A stretch of 47,101 nucleotides of DNA, from positions 1 through 47,101 of the forward strand of contig NZ_PEDM01000021.1 in assembly GCF_002742685.1 (NCBI RefSeq), given 5' to 3'. Below, one piece after another: positions 25,315-35,291 of the stretch. Positions within the stretch are counted from its first letter, which is position 1. Every line of letters starts with the position of its first letter. This DNA is from Anoxybacillus flavithermus. GTDB lineage: Bacteria; Bacillota; Bacilli; Bacillales; Anoxybacillaceae. Made by a program: the position numbers and the translations under genes. The notes beneath the pieces were generated by a model. That model saw nothing but the letters and a program-made list of their open reading frames with translations, ran no database searches and was not told the DNA's origin.

Positions 25315-26676
25315 ATGTTTTCAAAAGTACTTATCGCTAATCGAGGAGAAATTGCATTGCGCATCATTCGCACGTGCCAAAAACTCGGCATTCAAACAGT
25401 TGCCATTTATTCGGAAGCGGATGCCGATTCGCTTCATGTAAAGCAAGCGGATGAAGCGTATGTTGTTGGAAAAGCACGCGTGAATGAGAGCTATTTAAAT
25501 ATCGAAAAAATTATTTCGATTGCAAAAGAAACGAAAGCGGAAGCCATTCATCCAGGTTACGGTTTGCTTTCAGAAAATGCAACATTCGCTCAGCGATGCA
25601 AAGAGGAAGGGATCGTGTTTATCGGTCCAAACCCGGACGTTATTGCGAAAATGGGAAGCAAAATTGAAGCACGACAAACGATGGCGGAAGCAGGGGTGCC
25701 GATTGTGCCCGGCATCTCCTTTCCACTTGCTGATGCCGAGGAAGCAGCACATGTAGCAAAAAACATCGGCTATCCGATCATGTTGAAAGCATCGGCAGGA
25801 GGCGGAGGAATTGGCATGCAACTTGTTTATGACGAAGAGCAGCTACGAAAAGCATTTGAAGGAAATAAAAGTCGAGCAACTTCCTTTTTTGGAGATGGAG
25901 CGATGTATGTTGAAAAATATATCGACAATCCGCGCCATATTGAAATTCAACTGTTAGCTGATAAACACGGAAACTGCGTGTATTTATGGGAAAGAGAATG
26001 TTCTATCCAACGTCGCCATCAAAAAGTTGTCGAAGAAGCGCCTTCTCCGTTTTTAGACGAAGAAACGCGCAAAAAAATGGGCGAAGCGGCTGTGCGAGCG
26101 GCAAAACATATCGGATATACAAATGCTGGAACGATTGAATTTCTCGTAGATGAGCAAAAAAACTTTTATTTCCTTGAGATGAATACACGTCTACAAGTAG
26201 AGCATCCTGTCACAGAAGAAATTACAGGGATTGACATTGTCGAACAACAACTGCGCATTGCAGCAGGAGAACAGTTGCCTTTTACACAAGATGAAGTAAG
26301 ACGAGAAGGACATGCGATTGAAGTGCGTATTTACGCTGAAGATCCAAACACATTTTTCCCATCTCCCGGGACGATTACATCTTTACAACTGCCGAGCGGG
26401 GAACATGTACGCCATGAAATTGCCGTGCAAAGCGGTTCGGTCGTTACTCCTTTTTACGATCCGATGATTGCCAAATGTATTGCTAAAGGAAGCGATCGAC
26501 AAGCAGCCATCGCCACTATGATTGCGGCATTACATGAATATAAAATCGAAGGAATTAAAACGAACATTCCGATGCTAACGGCTGTATTAACGCATGAAGC
26601 ATTTCAACAAGGGCATACGACAACAAACTTTGTGAATATGTATATGAACAAAAAAGGGGGAAAAACACATGCATGA
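25315..26676 (+). CDS. yngHA: Biotin carboxylase subunit of methylcrotonyl-CoA carboxylase
   Basis: This 453-residue biotin carboxylase starts MFSKVLIANRGEIALRIIR and has the ATP-grasp Gly-rich loop KASAGGGGIGMQ, the EKYIDNPRHIEIQ strand and the EMNTRLQVEHPVTEE active site. It carboxylates biotin with bicarbonate and ATP. The ATG at 25315 after AAGGGGGAAG is chosen over a longer frame from 25264. It overlaps the carrier gene by 8 nt. A second general accC for fatty acid synthesis is expected elsewhere. Confidence 0.92.
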   Translation: MFSKVLIANRGEIALRIIRTCQKLGIQTVAIYSEADADSLHVKQADEAYVVGKARVNESYLNIEKIISIAKETKAEAIHPGYGLLSENATFAQRCKEEGIVFIGPNPDVIAKMGSKIEARQTMAEAGVPIVPGISFPLADAEEAAHVAKNIGYPIMLKASAGGGGIGMQLVYDEEQLRKAFEGNKSRATSFFGDGAMYVEKYIDNPRHIEIQLLADKHGNCVYLWERECSIQRRHQKVVEEAPSPFLDEETRKKMGEAAVRAAKHIGYTNAGTIEFLVDEQKNFYFLEMNTRLQVEHPVTEEITGIDIVEQQLRIAAGEQLPFTQDEVRREGHAIEVRIYAEDPNTFFPSPGTITSLQLPSGEHVRHEIAVQSGSVVTPFYDPMIAKCIAKGSDRQAAIATMIAALHEYKIEGIKTNIPMLTAVLTHEAFQQGHTTTNFVNMYMNKKGGKTHA

Positions 26677-26881
26677 AGTGGTCGCATTGATGGCGGGAAA
26701 CGTATGGAAAATCGTTGTTCAAGTAGGTGATGTTGTCGAAGAAGGACAAGATGTTGTCATTTTAGAGTCGATGAAAATGGAAATTCCGATTGCTGCCGAA
26801 GTGGCAGGAGTCGTCAAAGCGATCCGCGTGCAAGAAGGAGATTTTGTGAATGAAGGGGACGTATTACTTGAAATCGAATAG
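26669..26881 (+). CDS. yngHB: Biotinyl carrier protein
   Basis: This 70-residue single biotinyl domain has the biotinylation site ESMKMEI (Lys at about residue 35). It carries carboxybiotin between the carboxylase and transferase subunits. The stop is followed by GGGGGACG that serves the next gene. In many bacteria this domain is fused to the carboxylase; here it is separate, as in B. subtilis YngHB. Confidence 0.93.
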   Translation: MHEVVALMAGNVWKIVVQVGDVVEEGQDVVILESMKMEIPIAAEVAGVVKAIRVQEGDFVNEGDVLLEIE

Positions 26882-26891
26882 GGGGACGCGT

Positions 26892-27785
26892 ATGCGCGTA
26901 ACGGTGAAAGAAGTTGGCCCGCGTGATGGATTGCAAAACGAATCGGTATTTATTCAAACGGAGGATAAAATTGCATGGATTAATCGGTTATCAAAAACAG
27001 GATTGTCATATATTGAAGTGACGTCGTTTGTCCATCCAAAATGGATTCCTCAACTTGCGGATGCGTACGAAGTCGCTTCTCGTATTGAGCGAGTAGAAGG
27101 AGTGACATATGCTGCGCTTGTCCCAAACAAAAAAGGATTAGAAGGTGCTTTAGCAGCCAATATGGATGAAGTGGCTGTATTTATGTCGGCAAGTGAAACG
27201 CACAATCGAAAAAATATTAATAAGTCGATTGAAGAAACATATCCGGTGCTAAAAGAAGTCATTGACGAGGCGAAGCGAGCAAATAAAACAGTTCGTGGTT
27301 ACGTATCGACCGTATTTGGTTGTCCATATGAAGGAACAGTCAGCATTGAACGCGTCATCTCTGTTTCTGAGCGATTGTTTGAGCTTGGCATTGATGAGCT
27401 ATCGCTTGGCGATACGATCGGTGTTGCAAACCCTGTGCAAGTTCAACGGACGTTAGAACAACTATTAAAGCGGTTTTCAGCTGAAAAGATGGCGCTTCAT
27501 TTTCATAATACGCGCGGCATGGCGCTTGCAAACGTGTTTGCATCGCTGCAAATGGGGGTGACTACTTTTGATAGCTCGCTCGGCGGACTAGGGGGTTGCC
27601 CATATGCACCTGGTGCATCTGGGAATGTAGCGACAGACGACTTAGTGTATATGCTTACTCAAATGGGTATCGATTGTGGTGTTCAACTTGAGCAGTTAAC
27701 GGAAGCAGCGCGATGGATTGAAGAAAAAATTGGTCGTCCGCTCACGAGCCACCATTTACACGTTGTAAGGGGGAATGCACGATGA
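26892..27785 (+). CDS. yngG: Hydroxymethylglutaryl-CoA lyase
   Basis: This 297-residue TIM-barrel lyase has the metal and substrate motif EVGPRDGLQNE (about residues 5-15), HFHNTRGMAL and the signature GGLGGCPYAPGASGN with catalytic Cys. It splits HMG-CoA to acetyl-CoA and acetoacetate, the last step of leucine degradation. The ATG at 26892 follows GGGGGACG. It ends within ATGATG, overlapping the hydratase start. Confidence 0.93.
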   Translation: MRVTVKEVGPRDGLQNESVFIQTEDKIAWINRLSKTGLSYIEVTSFVHPKWIPQLADAYEVASRIERVEGVTYAALVPNKKGLEGALAANMDEVAVFMSASETHNRKNINKSIEETYPVLKEVIDEAKRANKTVRGYVSTVFGCPYEGTVSIERVISVSERLFELGIDELSLGDTIGVANPVQVQRTLEQLLKRFSAEKMALHFHNTRGMALANVFASLQMGVTTFDSSLGGLGGCPYAPGASGNVATDDLVYMLTQMGIDCGVQLEQLTEAARWIEEKIGRPLTSHHLHVVRGNAR

Positions 27786-28564
27786 TGGAGGCTGTTCTTT
27801 ATTCCACAATTGATGCGGGAGTGGCAGTTGTGACCTTAAATCGGCCAGATGCTGCGAACGCTCTGTCATTAAAAATGTTAAACGAACTGCAGCGCATTCA
27901 AACGGAACTGAAGTTAAATCGGAACGTACGGGCAGTCATTGTCACAGGTGCGGGACAAAAAACATTTTGCGCCGGAGCAGATTTAAAAGAGCGGGCAAAA
28001 ATGAGCGAAACTCAAGTGCGTCAGACAGTTGCGCTTATTCGGGAGACGATTAACGGGTTTGAGCAACTGCCTCAGCCTGTCATTTGTGCATTAAATGGAG
28101 GAGCGTTTGGTGGTGGGCTCGAGTTGGCGCTCGCATGTGACATTCGTATTGCTGCTGAACACGCGATGATGGGGTTGACTGAAACATCGCTTGGGATCAT
28201 CCCTGGTGCGGGTGGAACGCAACGTCTTCCACGTCTCATTGGCATAGGGCGGGCTAAGGAGATGATTTATACCGCAAAACGTATTTCTGCTCAAGAAGCG
28301 GAGCGAATTGGTTTAGTTGAGCGCGTCGTTTCTGCTGAACAATTGTTAGATGAAGCGTTTGCGATAGCGACAACGATCGCTAATAATGCCCCGATTGCTG
28401 TTGCTCAAGCAAAAGCAGCGATAAACTACGGTGTGCAAGTTGATATGCAAACAGGGCTTGTCATTGAACAAATGGCATATGAGCGAACGATCCATACGAG
28501 CGACCGACGAGAAGGATTACAAGCGTTCAAAGAAAAACGAAAACCTGTGTACAAAGGGGAGTAA
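27782..28564 (+). CDS. yngF: Enoyl-CoA hydratase family, probable methylglutaconyl-CoA hydratase
   Basis: This 260-residue crotonase-fold protein has CAGADLKERAKM (oxyanion hole), ALNGGAFGGGLELALACDIRIA and the Glu pair region MGLTETSLGIIPGAGGTQRLPR. It would hydrate 3-methylglutaconyl-CoA to HMG-CoA, between the carboxylase and lyase steps. Coupled to yngG by a 4-nt overlap. Confidence 0.9.
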   Translation: MMEAVLYSTIDAGVAVVTLNRPDAANALSLKMLNELQRIQTELKLNRNVRAVIVTGAGQKTFCAGADLKERAKMSETQVRQTVALIRETINGFEQLPQPVICALNGGAFGGGLELALACDIRIAAEHAMMGLTETSLGIIPGAGGTQRLPRLIGIGRAKEMIYTAKRISAQEAERIGLVERVVSAEQLLDEAFAIATTIANNAPIAVAQAKAAINYGVQVDMQTGLVIEQMAYERTIHTSDRREGLQAFKEKRKPVYKGE

Positions 28565-28569
28565 GGAAC

Positions 28570-30117
28570 ATGATTTCAAACGAACAATTGTCACTCGTTG
28601 AACAACTACAACAAAAACGAAAACAAATTGAACAAGGAGGCGCGCGCAAATATCATGAAAAAAACGCCGAGCAAGGGAAATTGTTTGTACGCGATCGTTT
28701 AAAACTTTTATTTGATAATGGGTTGCAGTTTGAAGATGCCTTTTTCGCGAACTGTTTAGCGGACGGATTGCCGGCAGATGGCGTCGTGACAGGGGTCGGT
28801 AAAATTAACGGACAAACGGTATGCGTTATGGCCAATGACTCGACGGTGAAAGCAGGGTCGTGGGGGGCGCGTACGGTAGAAAAAATTATTCGCATTCAAG
28901 AAATGGCAGATAAATTACGTTGCCCCATTTTATACTTAGTGGACTCGGCAGGTGCTCGCATTACAGATCAAATTGAAATGTTTCCGGGACGCCGTGGAGC
29001 GGGACGTATTTTTTATAACCAAGTGAAACTGTCTGGCAAAGTGCCGCAAATTTGTTTATTGTTCGGACCATCGGCAGCGGGTGGGGCATATATCCCAGCT
29101 TTTTGTGATATCGTCATTATGGTCGAAGGAAATGCTTCCATGTATCTTGGTTCTCCACGCATGGCTGAAATGGTTATCGGTGAGAAAGTGACGCTAGAAG
29201 AAATGGGTGGCGCGCGCATGCATTGTTCTGTTTCAGGTTGTGGGGACGTGCTTGTGAAAACGGAAGAAGAAGCGATCGCATTTGCGCGTAAATATTTGTC
29301 GTACTTTCCACCGAATTTTAGTGAAAAGCCCCCGGTGGCAGAGCCGAAAGAGCCAAAACCATTTAATAAGACAATAGAAGAAATTGTTCCTCAAAATCAA
29401 AATGCACCGTTTAATATGTATGATTTAATCGATCGTGTTATTGATGAAGGGTCATTTTGTGAAATAAAAAAATTATTTGCGCCTGAGTTAATTACAGGTC
29501 TTGCTCGCATTAACGGACAACCAGTTGGAATTATTGCCAATCAACCGCGCATGAAAGGCGGCGTGTTATTCCACGATTCCGCAGATAAAGCGGCGAAATT
29601 TATTACACTTTGCGATGCGTTTCATATTCCGCTCATCTTTTTAGCGGACATCCCCGGCTTTATGATCGGGACGAAAGTCGAGCGTGCGGGCATTATTCGC
29701 CACGGTGCGAAAATGATTTCAGCGATGTCAGAAGCAACCGTTCCGAAAATATCAATTATTGTAAGGAAAGCCTACGGGGCAGGATTGTATGCGATGGCAG
29801 GTCCAGCATTTGAACCAGATTGTTGTCTCGCTTTCCCACATGCGCAAATTGCCGTTATGGGACCGGAAGCAGCGGTGAACGCGGTGTATGCGAATAAAAT
29901 TGCAGAATTACCAGAAGAAGAGCGCGCCGCTTTTATTGAACAAAAACGTGAAGAATACCGAAAAGACATTGACATTTATCGACTCGCTTCCGAAATGGTT
30001 GTCGATGGCATTATTGTGCCAAATGAGTTACGTTCTGAACTCATTAGGCGGTTAGATGCATATATGTCGAAATATGTGGTATTTTCTGAACGAAAACATG
30101 GAGTTTACCCTGTGTAG
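28570..30117 (+). CDS. yngE: Methylcrotonyl-CoA carboxylase carboxyltransferase subunit
   Basis: This 515-residue carboxyltransferase has two crotonase-like halves (residues about 1-250 and 270-510), with GPSAAGGAYIPAFCD and KAYGAGLYAMAGPAFEPD motifs. With the two biotin subunits upstream it forms acyl-CoA carboxylase that converts 3-methylcrotonyl-CoA to 3-methylglutaconyl-CoA. It is the last gene of the operon; a strong terminator follows. Propionyl-CoA carboxylase activity cannot be ruled out from sequence, but the HMG-CoA lyase in the operon favours methylcrotonyl-CoA. Confidence 0.92.
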   Translation: MISNEQLSLVEQLQQKRKQIEQGGARKYHEKNAEQGKLFVRDRLKLLFDNGLQFEDAFFANCLADGLPADGVVTGVGKINGQTVCVMANDSTVKAGSWGARTVEKIIRIQEMADKLRCPILYLVDSAGARITDQIEMFPGRRGAGRIFYNQVKLSGKVPQICLLFGPSAAGGAYIPAFCDIVIMVEGNASMYLGSPRMAEMVIGEKVTLEEMGGARMHCSVSGCGDVLVKTEEEAIAFARKYLSYFPPNFSEKPPVAEPKEPKPFNKTIEEIVPQNQNAPFNMYDLIDRVIDEGSFCEIKKLFAPELITGLARINGQPVGIIANQPRMKGGVLFHDSADKAAKFITLCDAFHIPLIFLADIPGFMIGTKVERAGIIRHGAKMISAMSEATVPKISIIVRKAYGAGLYAMAGPAFEPDCCLAFPHAQIAVMGPEAAVNAVYANKIAELPEEERAAFIEQKREEYRKDIDIYRLASEMVVDGIIVPNELRSELIRRLDAYMSKYVVFSERKHGVYPV

Positions 30118-30142
30118 TTATCAAGACATATGGTACAATGGA

Positions 30143-30172
30143 GGCGATGTGTTCTCACATCGCCTTCTTTTC
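30143..30172 (+). terminator. Terminator of the leucine-degradation operon
   Basis: GGCGATGTG and CACATCGCC are perfect arms around TTCT, followed by TTCTTTTC. Confidence 0.9.
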
Positions 30173-30296
30173 GAGGAATTTCCCCGGAAATCGACAACAT
30201 TTGTGTCGAATATGGAAAAATAGGGTGAATTTTGCCGGTGGGAACGAGAAAACTCGTGTTGCTTCTTTTTGTATAATCAAGAAAGGAGTTTGACAT

Positions 30297-30965
30297 TTGG
30301 CGTACATATGGTTGATTGTAGCATTTTTCATTTATAGTATATTGCCAACATCGCTCATCCGTATTTTTTCGTTTCGTGTACAAAAAAAAGTAAAGAACGG
30401 TGTAGCATTAACGTTTGATGATGGTCCGGATCCGGTGTACACGCCCCAGTTGCTTGATTTATTGAAAAAATACAATGTAAAAGCAACGTTTTTCGTTGTC
30501 GGTTGGAAAGCAAAAAAATACCCACATCTTATTAAAAGAATGTATGAGGAAGGGCATACGATCGGTTTACACCATTATTATCATACGAGCAATTGGTTTC
30601 TTCCTCCGTTTTTTACACAATGGGAGCTTGAACGATCTACTCGTATCATCGAGCAAATCACAGGTGTCTCTCCTGTATACTATCGTCCACCATGGGGACA
30701 TATAAGCATATGGACGTTGTTCACGCAAAAAAAGTATAAAATCGTGATGTGGACATATATTCTTGGTGATTGGAAAGCTACATTAGGTGTAGATCGCCTT
30801 TATAAACGATTAATGAGCAGTATAGAAGATGGGGCGATCATCGTGTTGCATGATAGCGGTTCAACATTTGGGGCTGATGAACATGCGCCCGCAAATATGC
30901 TACAAGCGTTGGATCGATTGTTACAATATACGGATGTTAAATGGGTAAAGTTGAGTGAGGAGTAA
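30297..30965 (+). CDS. Polysaccharide deacetylase (NodB domain)
   Basis: This 222-residue protein starts at TTG, 8 nt after AAAGGAG. It has an N-terminal hydrophobic anchor (about residues 2-20) and a NodB domain: TFDDGPDP (catalytic and metal Asp), GLHHYYH (metal His pair) and VLHDSGS near the end. It would deacetylate an N-acetylated glycan or glycolipid outside the membrane. The genes downstream encode a DedA protein and a glycolipid-type glycosyltransferase, which suggests a cell-envelope glycolipid role. Confidence 0.85.
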   Translation: MAYIWLIVAFFIYSILPTSLIRIFSFRVQKKVKNGVALTFDDGPDPVYTPQLLDLLKKYNVKATFFVVGWKAKKYPHLIKRMYEEGHTIGLHHYYHTSNWFLPPFFTQWELERSTRIIEQITGVSPVYYRPPWGHISIWTLFTQKKYKIVMWTYILGDWKATLGVDRLYKRLMSSIEDGAIIVLHDSGSTFGADEHAPANMLQALDRLLQYTDVKWVKLSEE

Positions 30966-30979
30966 AGGGGAATGGAGAA

Positions 30980-31561
30980 ATGGAAGCGAACAGCGTGTTA
31001 ACATATATTCAATCTCACGGTTATATTGTGTTATTTCTCTCTTTATTTTTCGGCATTGTTGGCATTCCGGCTCCGGAAGAGTCGCTTCTTTTCTTCATTG
31101 GCATTTTCATTTCACACGACCAATTACATTTATTAAAAAGTTTATTTTTCGCGATTTCGGGGGCAACTGTTGGCATGGTTGTCGCCTATATTGCCGGCTA
31201 TACATTTGGATCCCCACTATTGTTTAAATATGGACATTATATTGGGTTTCACCGTCGCCGTTATCGTTATGTGTATCGTCACTTCCGAAAACGTGCTTTT
31301 TTAGTCATTCCTTTTGGCTATTTTGTTCCCGGTATTCGTCAATTGTCTCCATATATGGCTGGAGTTGTTCGCTTTCCGTTTCTTCTGTTTCTCTTTTTAT
31401 CGTTTCTTGGGGCGTCGTTTTGGATTTGTTTATTTATATTTGTAGGCAAGTTTCTTGGGGAGCGTATTCATATTCCGCTTCATGTATTGCCATGGCTCAC
31501 GTTGTTATTTTTCAGTTTATTTTTCGCTGCTTTGTACGTAAAAAGTAGAAAACAAAAATAA
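30980..31561 (+). CDS. DedA/SNARE-associated family membrane protein
   Basis: This 193-residue protein has the DedA topology: an N-terminal re-entrant GIVGIPAPEESLLFFIG segment, then several membrane helices with the basic GYFVPGIRQLSPYMAGVVRFPF motif. DedA proteins act in lipid carrier (undecaprenyl phosphate or phospholipid) transport and in membrane homeostasis. It lies 14 nt after the deacetylase gene and 15 nt before the glycosyltransferase gene. Confidence 0.88.
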   Translation: MEANSVLTYIQSHGYIVLFLSLFFGIVGIPAPEESLLFFIGIFISHDQLHLLKSLFFAISGATVGMVVAYIAGYTFGSPLLFKYGHYIGFHRRRYRYVYRHFRKRAFLVIPFGYFVPGIRQLSPYMAGVVRFPFLLFLFLSFLGASFWICLFIFVGKFLGERIHIPLHVLPWLTLLFFSLFFAALYVKSRKQK

Positions 31562-31576
31562 AAGGGAGTTCGCATA

Positions 31577-32689
31577 ATGATGAACATTCTCGTACTACCT
31601 TTGTTTCAAATGCCATCTGGTCATCACCAAGTAGCAGATGCGCTCATATATTCATTGCAACATCGGTTTCCTAACGTTTCTTGCGAGAAACTTGATTTCT
31701 TAAGTTATTGTAACGAACAAATGGAAAGGCGAGTAGCGGACTTTTATCTTCGCTGGATTTCGCTATCACCGCACTCATATGAATGGATGTACCAACGGTG
31801 GATGAAAAAATTTGAACAACCAGCGATGGAACCGTGGCTGCTTTATTTTGAAAAAAAGATGAAGCGTCTCCTTCAAGAAAAAAAGCCAGATCTTGTGATA
31901 TGTACACACTCATTTCCTTCCCACGTCTTGCAGCGGTTAAAACAAAAAGGTGCTGTAACCGTTCCTGTCGTTAACGTATATACTGACTTTTTTTTAAACG
32001 GCATTTGGGGAAAAACAGCGATTGATTATCACTTCGTTCCGCATGAGGAAGCGAAGCGATCGCTATGTGCGAGGTTTCGTATAGAGCGTCATCGCGTTAT
32101 TGTGACAGGCATTCCGATTCATGAGCATATCGTACCTGTGCAAAAAATAAAGCGACGGATAAATAAACATATTTTAGTGGCTGGCGGCAATCAAGGATTA
32201 GGGAAGATGAAACAATTTTTAAAAAACGCTAACCATTCACAGTTAACGTATTCTGTTTTATGCGGTAAAAATGAACATTTATATGAAGAATTAAAAAGTT
32301 GGAACGACCCGCGTATTCGTCCGTTTCGATATATCTCCGATCGAGCAAAAATGAATGAATTGTACGATGAAGTCGATGCGATTGTTACGAAACCGGGTGG
32401 TGTCACGATGAGCGAAGTGCTTGCGAAAAAGTTACCTGCTTTTACACTTTCGTATTTGCCAGGGCAAGAACAAATGAATTTGCACTATTTAAAGAAAAAA
32501 GGACTTATTTATCTTCTTCATGACAATGAACCGTATGACCGACAATTGATGAACGTATTAATGAATGATAAGGAAATGAATGAGCTAGAAAAACGAATCG
32601 AACACTATTGGTTCGGGCATGAAAAAACAGCACAAGATGCGCTTAGCGAATGGGTTGAAGCGAATGTATATGCAATAAAAAAGCGATGA
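31577..32689 (+). CDS. MGDG-synthase/UgtP-like glycosyltransferase
   Basis: This 370-residue GT28-type enzyme has the diacylglycerol glycosyltransferase N-terminus (PLFQMPSGHHQVADAL, where the Gly-His-His segment contacts the acceptor lipid) and a C-terminal UDP-sugar site (VTKPGGVTMSEVLAKKLP). Relatives move glucose or galactose to diacylglycerol, or GlcNAc to lipid II (MurG). With the deacetylase and DedA genes it probably makes or modifies a glycolipid. The acceptor is not determined. Confidence 0.82.
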   Translation: MMNILVLPLFQMPSGHHQVADALIYSLQHRFPNVSCEKLDFLSYCNEQMERRVADFYLRWISLSPHSYEWMYQRWMKKFEQPAMEPWLLYFEKKMKRLLQEKKPDLVICTHSFPSHVLQRLKQKGAVTVPVVNVYTDFFLNGIWGKTAIDYHFVPHEEAKRSLCARFRIERHRVIVTGIPIHEHIVPVQKIKRRINKHILVAGGNQGLGKMKQFLKNANHSQLTYSVLCGKNEHLYEELKSWNDPRIRPFRYISDRAKMNELYDEVDAIVTKPGGVTMSEVLAKKLPAFTLSYLPGQEQMNLHYLKKKGLIYLLHDNEPYDRQLMNVLMNDKEMNELEKRIEHYWFGHEKTAQDALSEWVEANVYAIKKR

Positions 32690-32710
32690 GCCGATCATCG
32701 CTTTTATTTT
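32681..32710. terminator. Bidirectional terminator
   Basis: AAGCGATGA and TCATCGCTT form a perfect 9-bp stem with a GCCGA loop, T run on the right for the plus strand and an A run on the left that is a T run for the minus-strand ger operon. It overlaps the end of the glycosyltransferase gene. Confidence 0.88.
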
Positions 32711-33831
32711 TTCGACTTTCCGTATGTGTCAATGCTTAATTTGACGTTGATTTTCTCTAGTGTATCCTTTGTAAGCGGAACTAATCCGTTCGTCGTATAT
32801 TTCTTCCAATCCTTCACATTTTGACGATACAAGCTGTCTGATAGTTGTAAAGTATCAATCTGTTTTTTTACACCGAGCTCGAATAAGTTTTTTATCTCTT
32901 TTTCGACCGTTTTTGACGCATATTCAATAATTTGTTTTTCAGACATGTGCTCGCGCAGTTCAATAATGCTTCCCGTAGCTTGCACATGAACGGTAAATAA
33001 AGGACGACCATCTTTTATTTTGTACGATATGCTTGATTTCGGTCCGCGTACAACGAGCGTTCCAATCATTTTGCCATTTGGCTGAATGTAAATCGGCGTT
33101 CTTCCTGTACCTTTCGTGATCCAGCGTAAGCCGTCAAGTTTATGACGCGGCAAGCATGCTTTCTTATTGTAACGATGTAAAAAACAAACCCCATCTTCCT
33201 TTAACATCGGCTTCTTTTTTTTATTTTCCGTCCAACTTTTCTCCTCTACTGTAAGAGAAGGAAGAGGGAAAATGACCGCTTTCTCGTTTGAAGCGGCAAC
33301 AAGTTGATTGAGCCGTTTCGGTTGAATAAAAGAACTTTGCTCATAAATATCGGTCGGATTAGCAAGCAACGAAAAATATGGTGAATAGTCTAAAAACGGC
33401 GTCGCTTCAAAAATACGTTCAATTGGTTGTTTTGTAGCGAATACCCAAATCGTATGACGAATCTCATTGTAGCGGTCGAGCACATCGATGACGTCACGAA
33501 CGAGCCCTTTTTTGAGCGCTCGTTCTGTAAAAACGATCCCCTTCACATGCCCCCATGATACACCTTGTTGAATCGCTTGATACAACCGATCGGTGGCCAC
33601 GTTAAACGTCTCCCCTTTTGCTTTTCCAATCGTAACGGTTGATTTTTGTCTCCCACCTCCCGCTTCCACTTTTGCAAGCCCTGTAAAACTAATAAGTTGA
33701 GCGTAGGCAATCACTTGTCCGTCTTCGTAATCCACCCCAATCGCATGAATATAAGCAAGATGATCAATTTCTTTCATCCCCCAACATCCTGTTAAAAATA
33801 AACAAAAAAAACAAATAATTAGTCTTGTCAT
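32704..33831 (-). CDS. Germinant receptor C subunit, lipoprotein
   Basis: This 375-residue GerC-family protein has a lipoprotein signal with lipobox FLTGC (Cys16) followed by WGMKEIDHLAYIHAIGVDY, typical of GerAC-type subunits. It sits on the outer face of the spore inner membrane as part of a nutrient receptor. It is last in the minus-strand operon and overlaps the A subunit gene by 4 nt. Confidence 0.92.
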   Translation of the reverse strand: MTRLIICFFCLFLTGCWGMKEIDHLAYIHAIGVDYEDGQVIAYAQLISFTGLAKVEAGGGRQKSTVTIGKAKGETFNVATDRLYQAIQQGVSWGHVKGIVFTERALKKGLVRDVIDVLDRYNEIRHTIWVFATKQPIERIFEATPFLDYSPYFSLLANPTDIYEQSSFIQPKRLNQLVAASNEKAVIFPLPSLTVEEKSWTENKKKKPMLKEDGVCFLHRYNKKACLPRHKLDGLRWITKGTGRTPIYIQPNGKMIGTLVVRGPKSSISYKIKDGRPLFTVHVQATGSIIELREHMSEKQIIEYASKTVEKEIKNLFELGVKKQIDTLQLSDSLYRQNVKDWKKYTTNGLVPLTKDTLEKINVKLSIDTYGKSKK

Positions 33832-35291
33832 GCTTCGTCACCTGGTGTATTATCGTTCGTTTTTAACACTTTTGGACGGCGTCTAAATTTTTTCCATCCG
33901 CTCGTAATAACGACTTTCCATATATCTCCTGTAGCCGGGGAAATCGGTGCTAAATACGGGACGCCAAACGATGTTAAATTTGCTGTATAAACGAGAAGAA
34001 AAAACATGGATGCAATAAAACCGAAAAGTCCGAGCATCGATGAAGCGGCAAGGACGATAAAACGTAAAATGGACACTGTTCCAGCAAGCGATTGATTCAC
34101 AAGTGTAAATGTTGCGATAACAGATGTTGCGATAACGACGAGTGTACCAGGCGCTGCAAGCCCTGCGTTTATCGCTGCTTGCCCGATAATTAACCCCCCA
34201 ACGACCGATAACGTTTGTCCAATGGCGATCGGAAGCCGCATCCCTGCTTCTTTAAAAATTTCAAATAAACTAACCATAATAAACGCTTCAAGCGGCGCGG
34301 GGAGCGGGACCCCTTGCCTTGCGAGAACGATTGTTGCCAATAATGTAAACGGCAACTGATCTTGATGATACGTTGTAATCGCTACCCAAAGACCCGGTAA
34401 AAAGACAGCGACGCTCACTCCGATTAGGCGAATAAGACGTTGAAATATCACAAACACAAACGACGTGCTGTTATCTTCTGATGTATTTAATAAAAACGTT
34501 AAATTTGTCGGTCCGATTAATGCGGTTGGCGAGCCGTCGATAAAGACGGCGAATCGTCCGCTCAATAGCGCGTTGACGACAAAATCAGGACGACCGGAGT
34601 AGGCGAAAACAGGAAATAACGAAACATATTTTTCGCTTAACAATTCTTCTAATTGGTTTGTTCCAGTTAAGGCGTCAATGTTGATTGTGCTTAATCTTCG
34701 CTTCAATTCAGCAATCGTTTCTTGATTAATAATGTCTTTAATATATAAAATATCGACTTTCGTTCGGCTTCGTTTGCCGATTAATACTTGTTCGACATGC
34801 AAACTGCTCGTTTTCAACCGTTTACGTATGAGTGCTACGTTTTTTGCTACTTCTTCAATAAAACCGTCTTTCGGTCCGCGAATCGACACTTCTGTGTTCG
34901 GTTCTTCTGGGTTTCGGTTCGGTGGATTGGCAAGGGAAATGGAATACATCGCTTCCGCTTCTACAAAGTAAATGACTAAATCCCCGTTAAAAACGATAAA
35001 ATCAAGCTGCTGGGCAGAGACGGATTTTCCGATTAAATGAAGTGGCATTTCCTTATATTTTTCAATATCTGTCACTGAATACAGCGGATAACGTTGCCCC
35101 ATGCGTGTAATCGTCGGAAAAATAAATTGTTTTAGCAGCATGGTGTCACACAATTCTTCACAATAAATGAAAATAAGCGAGAGTGGCTTTCGTTCGTCTG
35201 AATAAATGGTAGCTGGCATTAGTACAACATCTTTACATTGGGCAAAATGTTCTTTTAACGTTCGCTCATCGACAATCAATTCAGCGGTCAT
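33828..35291 (-). CDS. Germinant receptor A subunit
   Basis: This 487-residue GerA/SpoVAF-family protein has a soluble N-terminal region (about 1-270) and 4-6 membrane helices at the C-terminal half, with the conserved RQGVPLPAPLEAFIM segment. The ATG at 35291 follows AAAGGAG; an upstream extension to 35477 runs into the B gene and has no support. It overlaps the B gene by 4 nt. It forms the ion-channel part of the nutrient receptor in germinating spores. Confidence 0.92.
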   Translation of the reverse strand: MTAELIVDERTLKEHFAQCKDVVLMPATIYSDERKPLSLIFIYCEELCDTMLLKQFIFPTITRMGQRYPLYSVTDIEKYKEMPLHLIGKSVSAQQLDFIVFNGDLVIYFVEAEAMYSISLANPPNRNPEEPNTEVSIRGPKDGFIEEVAKNVALIRKRLKTSSLHVEQVLIGKRSRTKVDILYIKDIINQETIAELKRRLSTINIDALTGTNQLEELLSEKYVSLFPVFAYSGRPDFVVNALLSGRFAVFIDGSPTALIGPTNLTFLLNTSEDNSTSFVFVIFQRLIRLIGVSVAVFLPGLWVAITTYHQDQLPFTLLATIVLARQGVPLPAPLEAFIMVSLFEIFKEAGMRLPIAIGQTLSVVGGLIIGQAAINAGLAAPGTLVVIATSVIATFTLVNQSLAGTVSILRFIVLAASSMLGLFGFIASMFFLLVYTANLTSFGVPYLAPISPATGDIWKVVITSGWKKFRRRPKVLKTNDNTPGDEA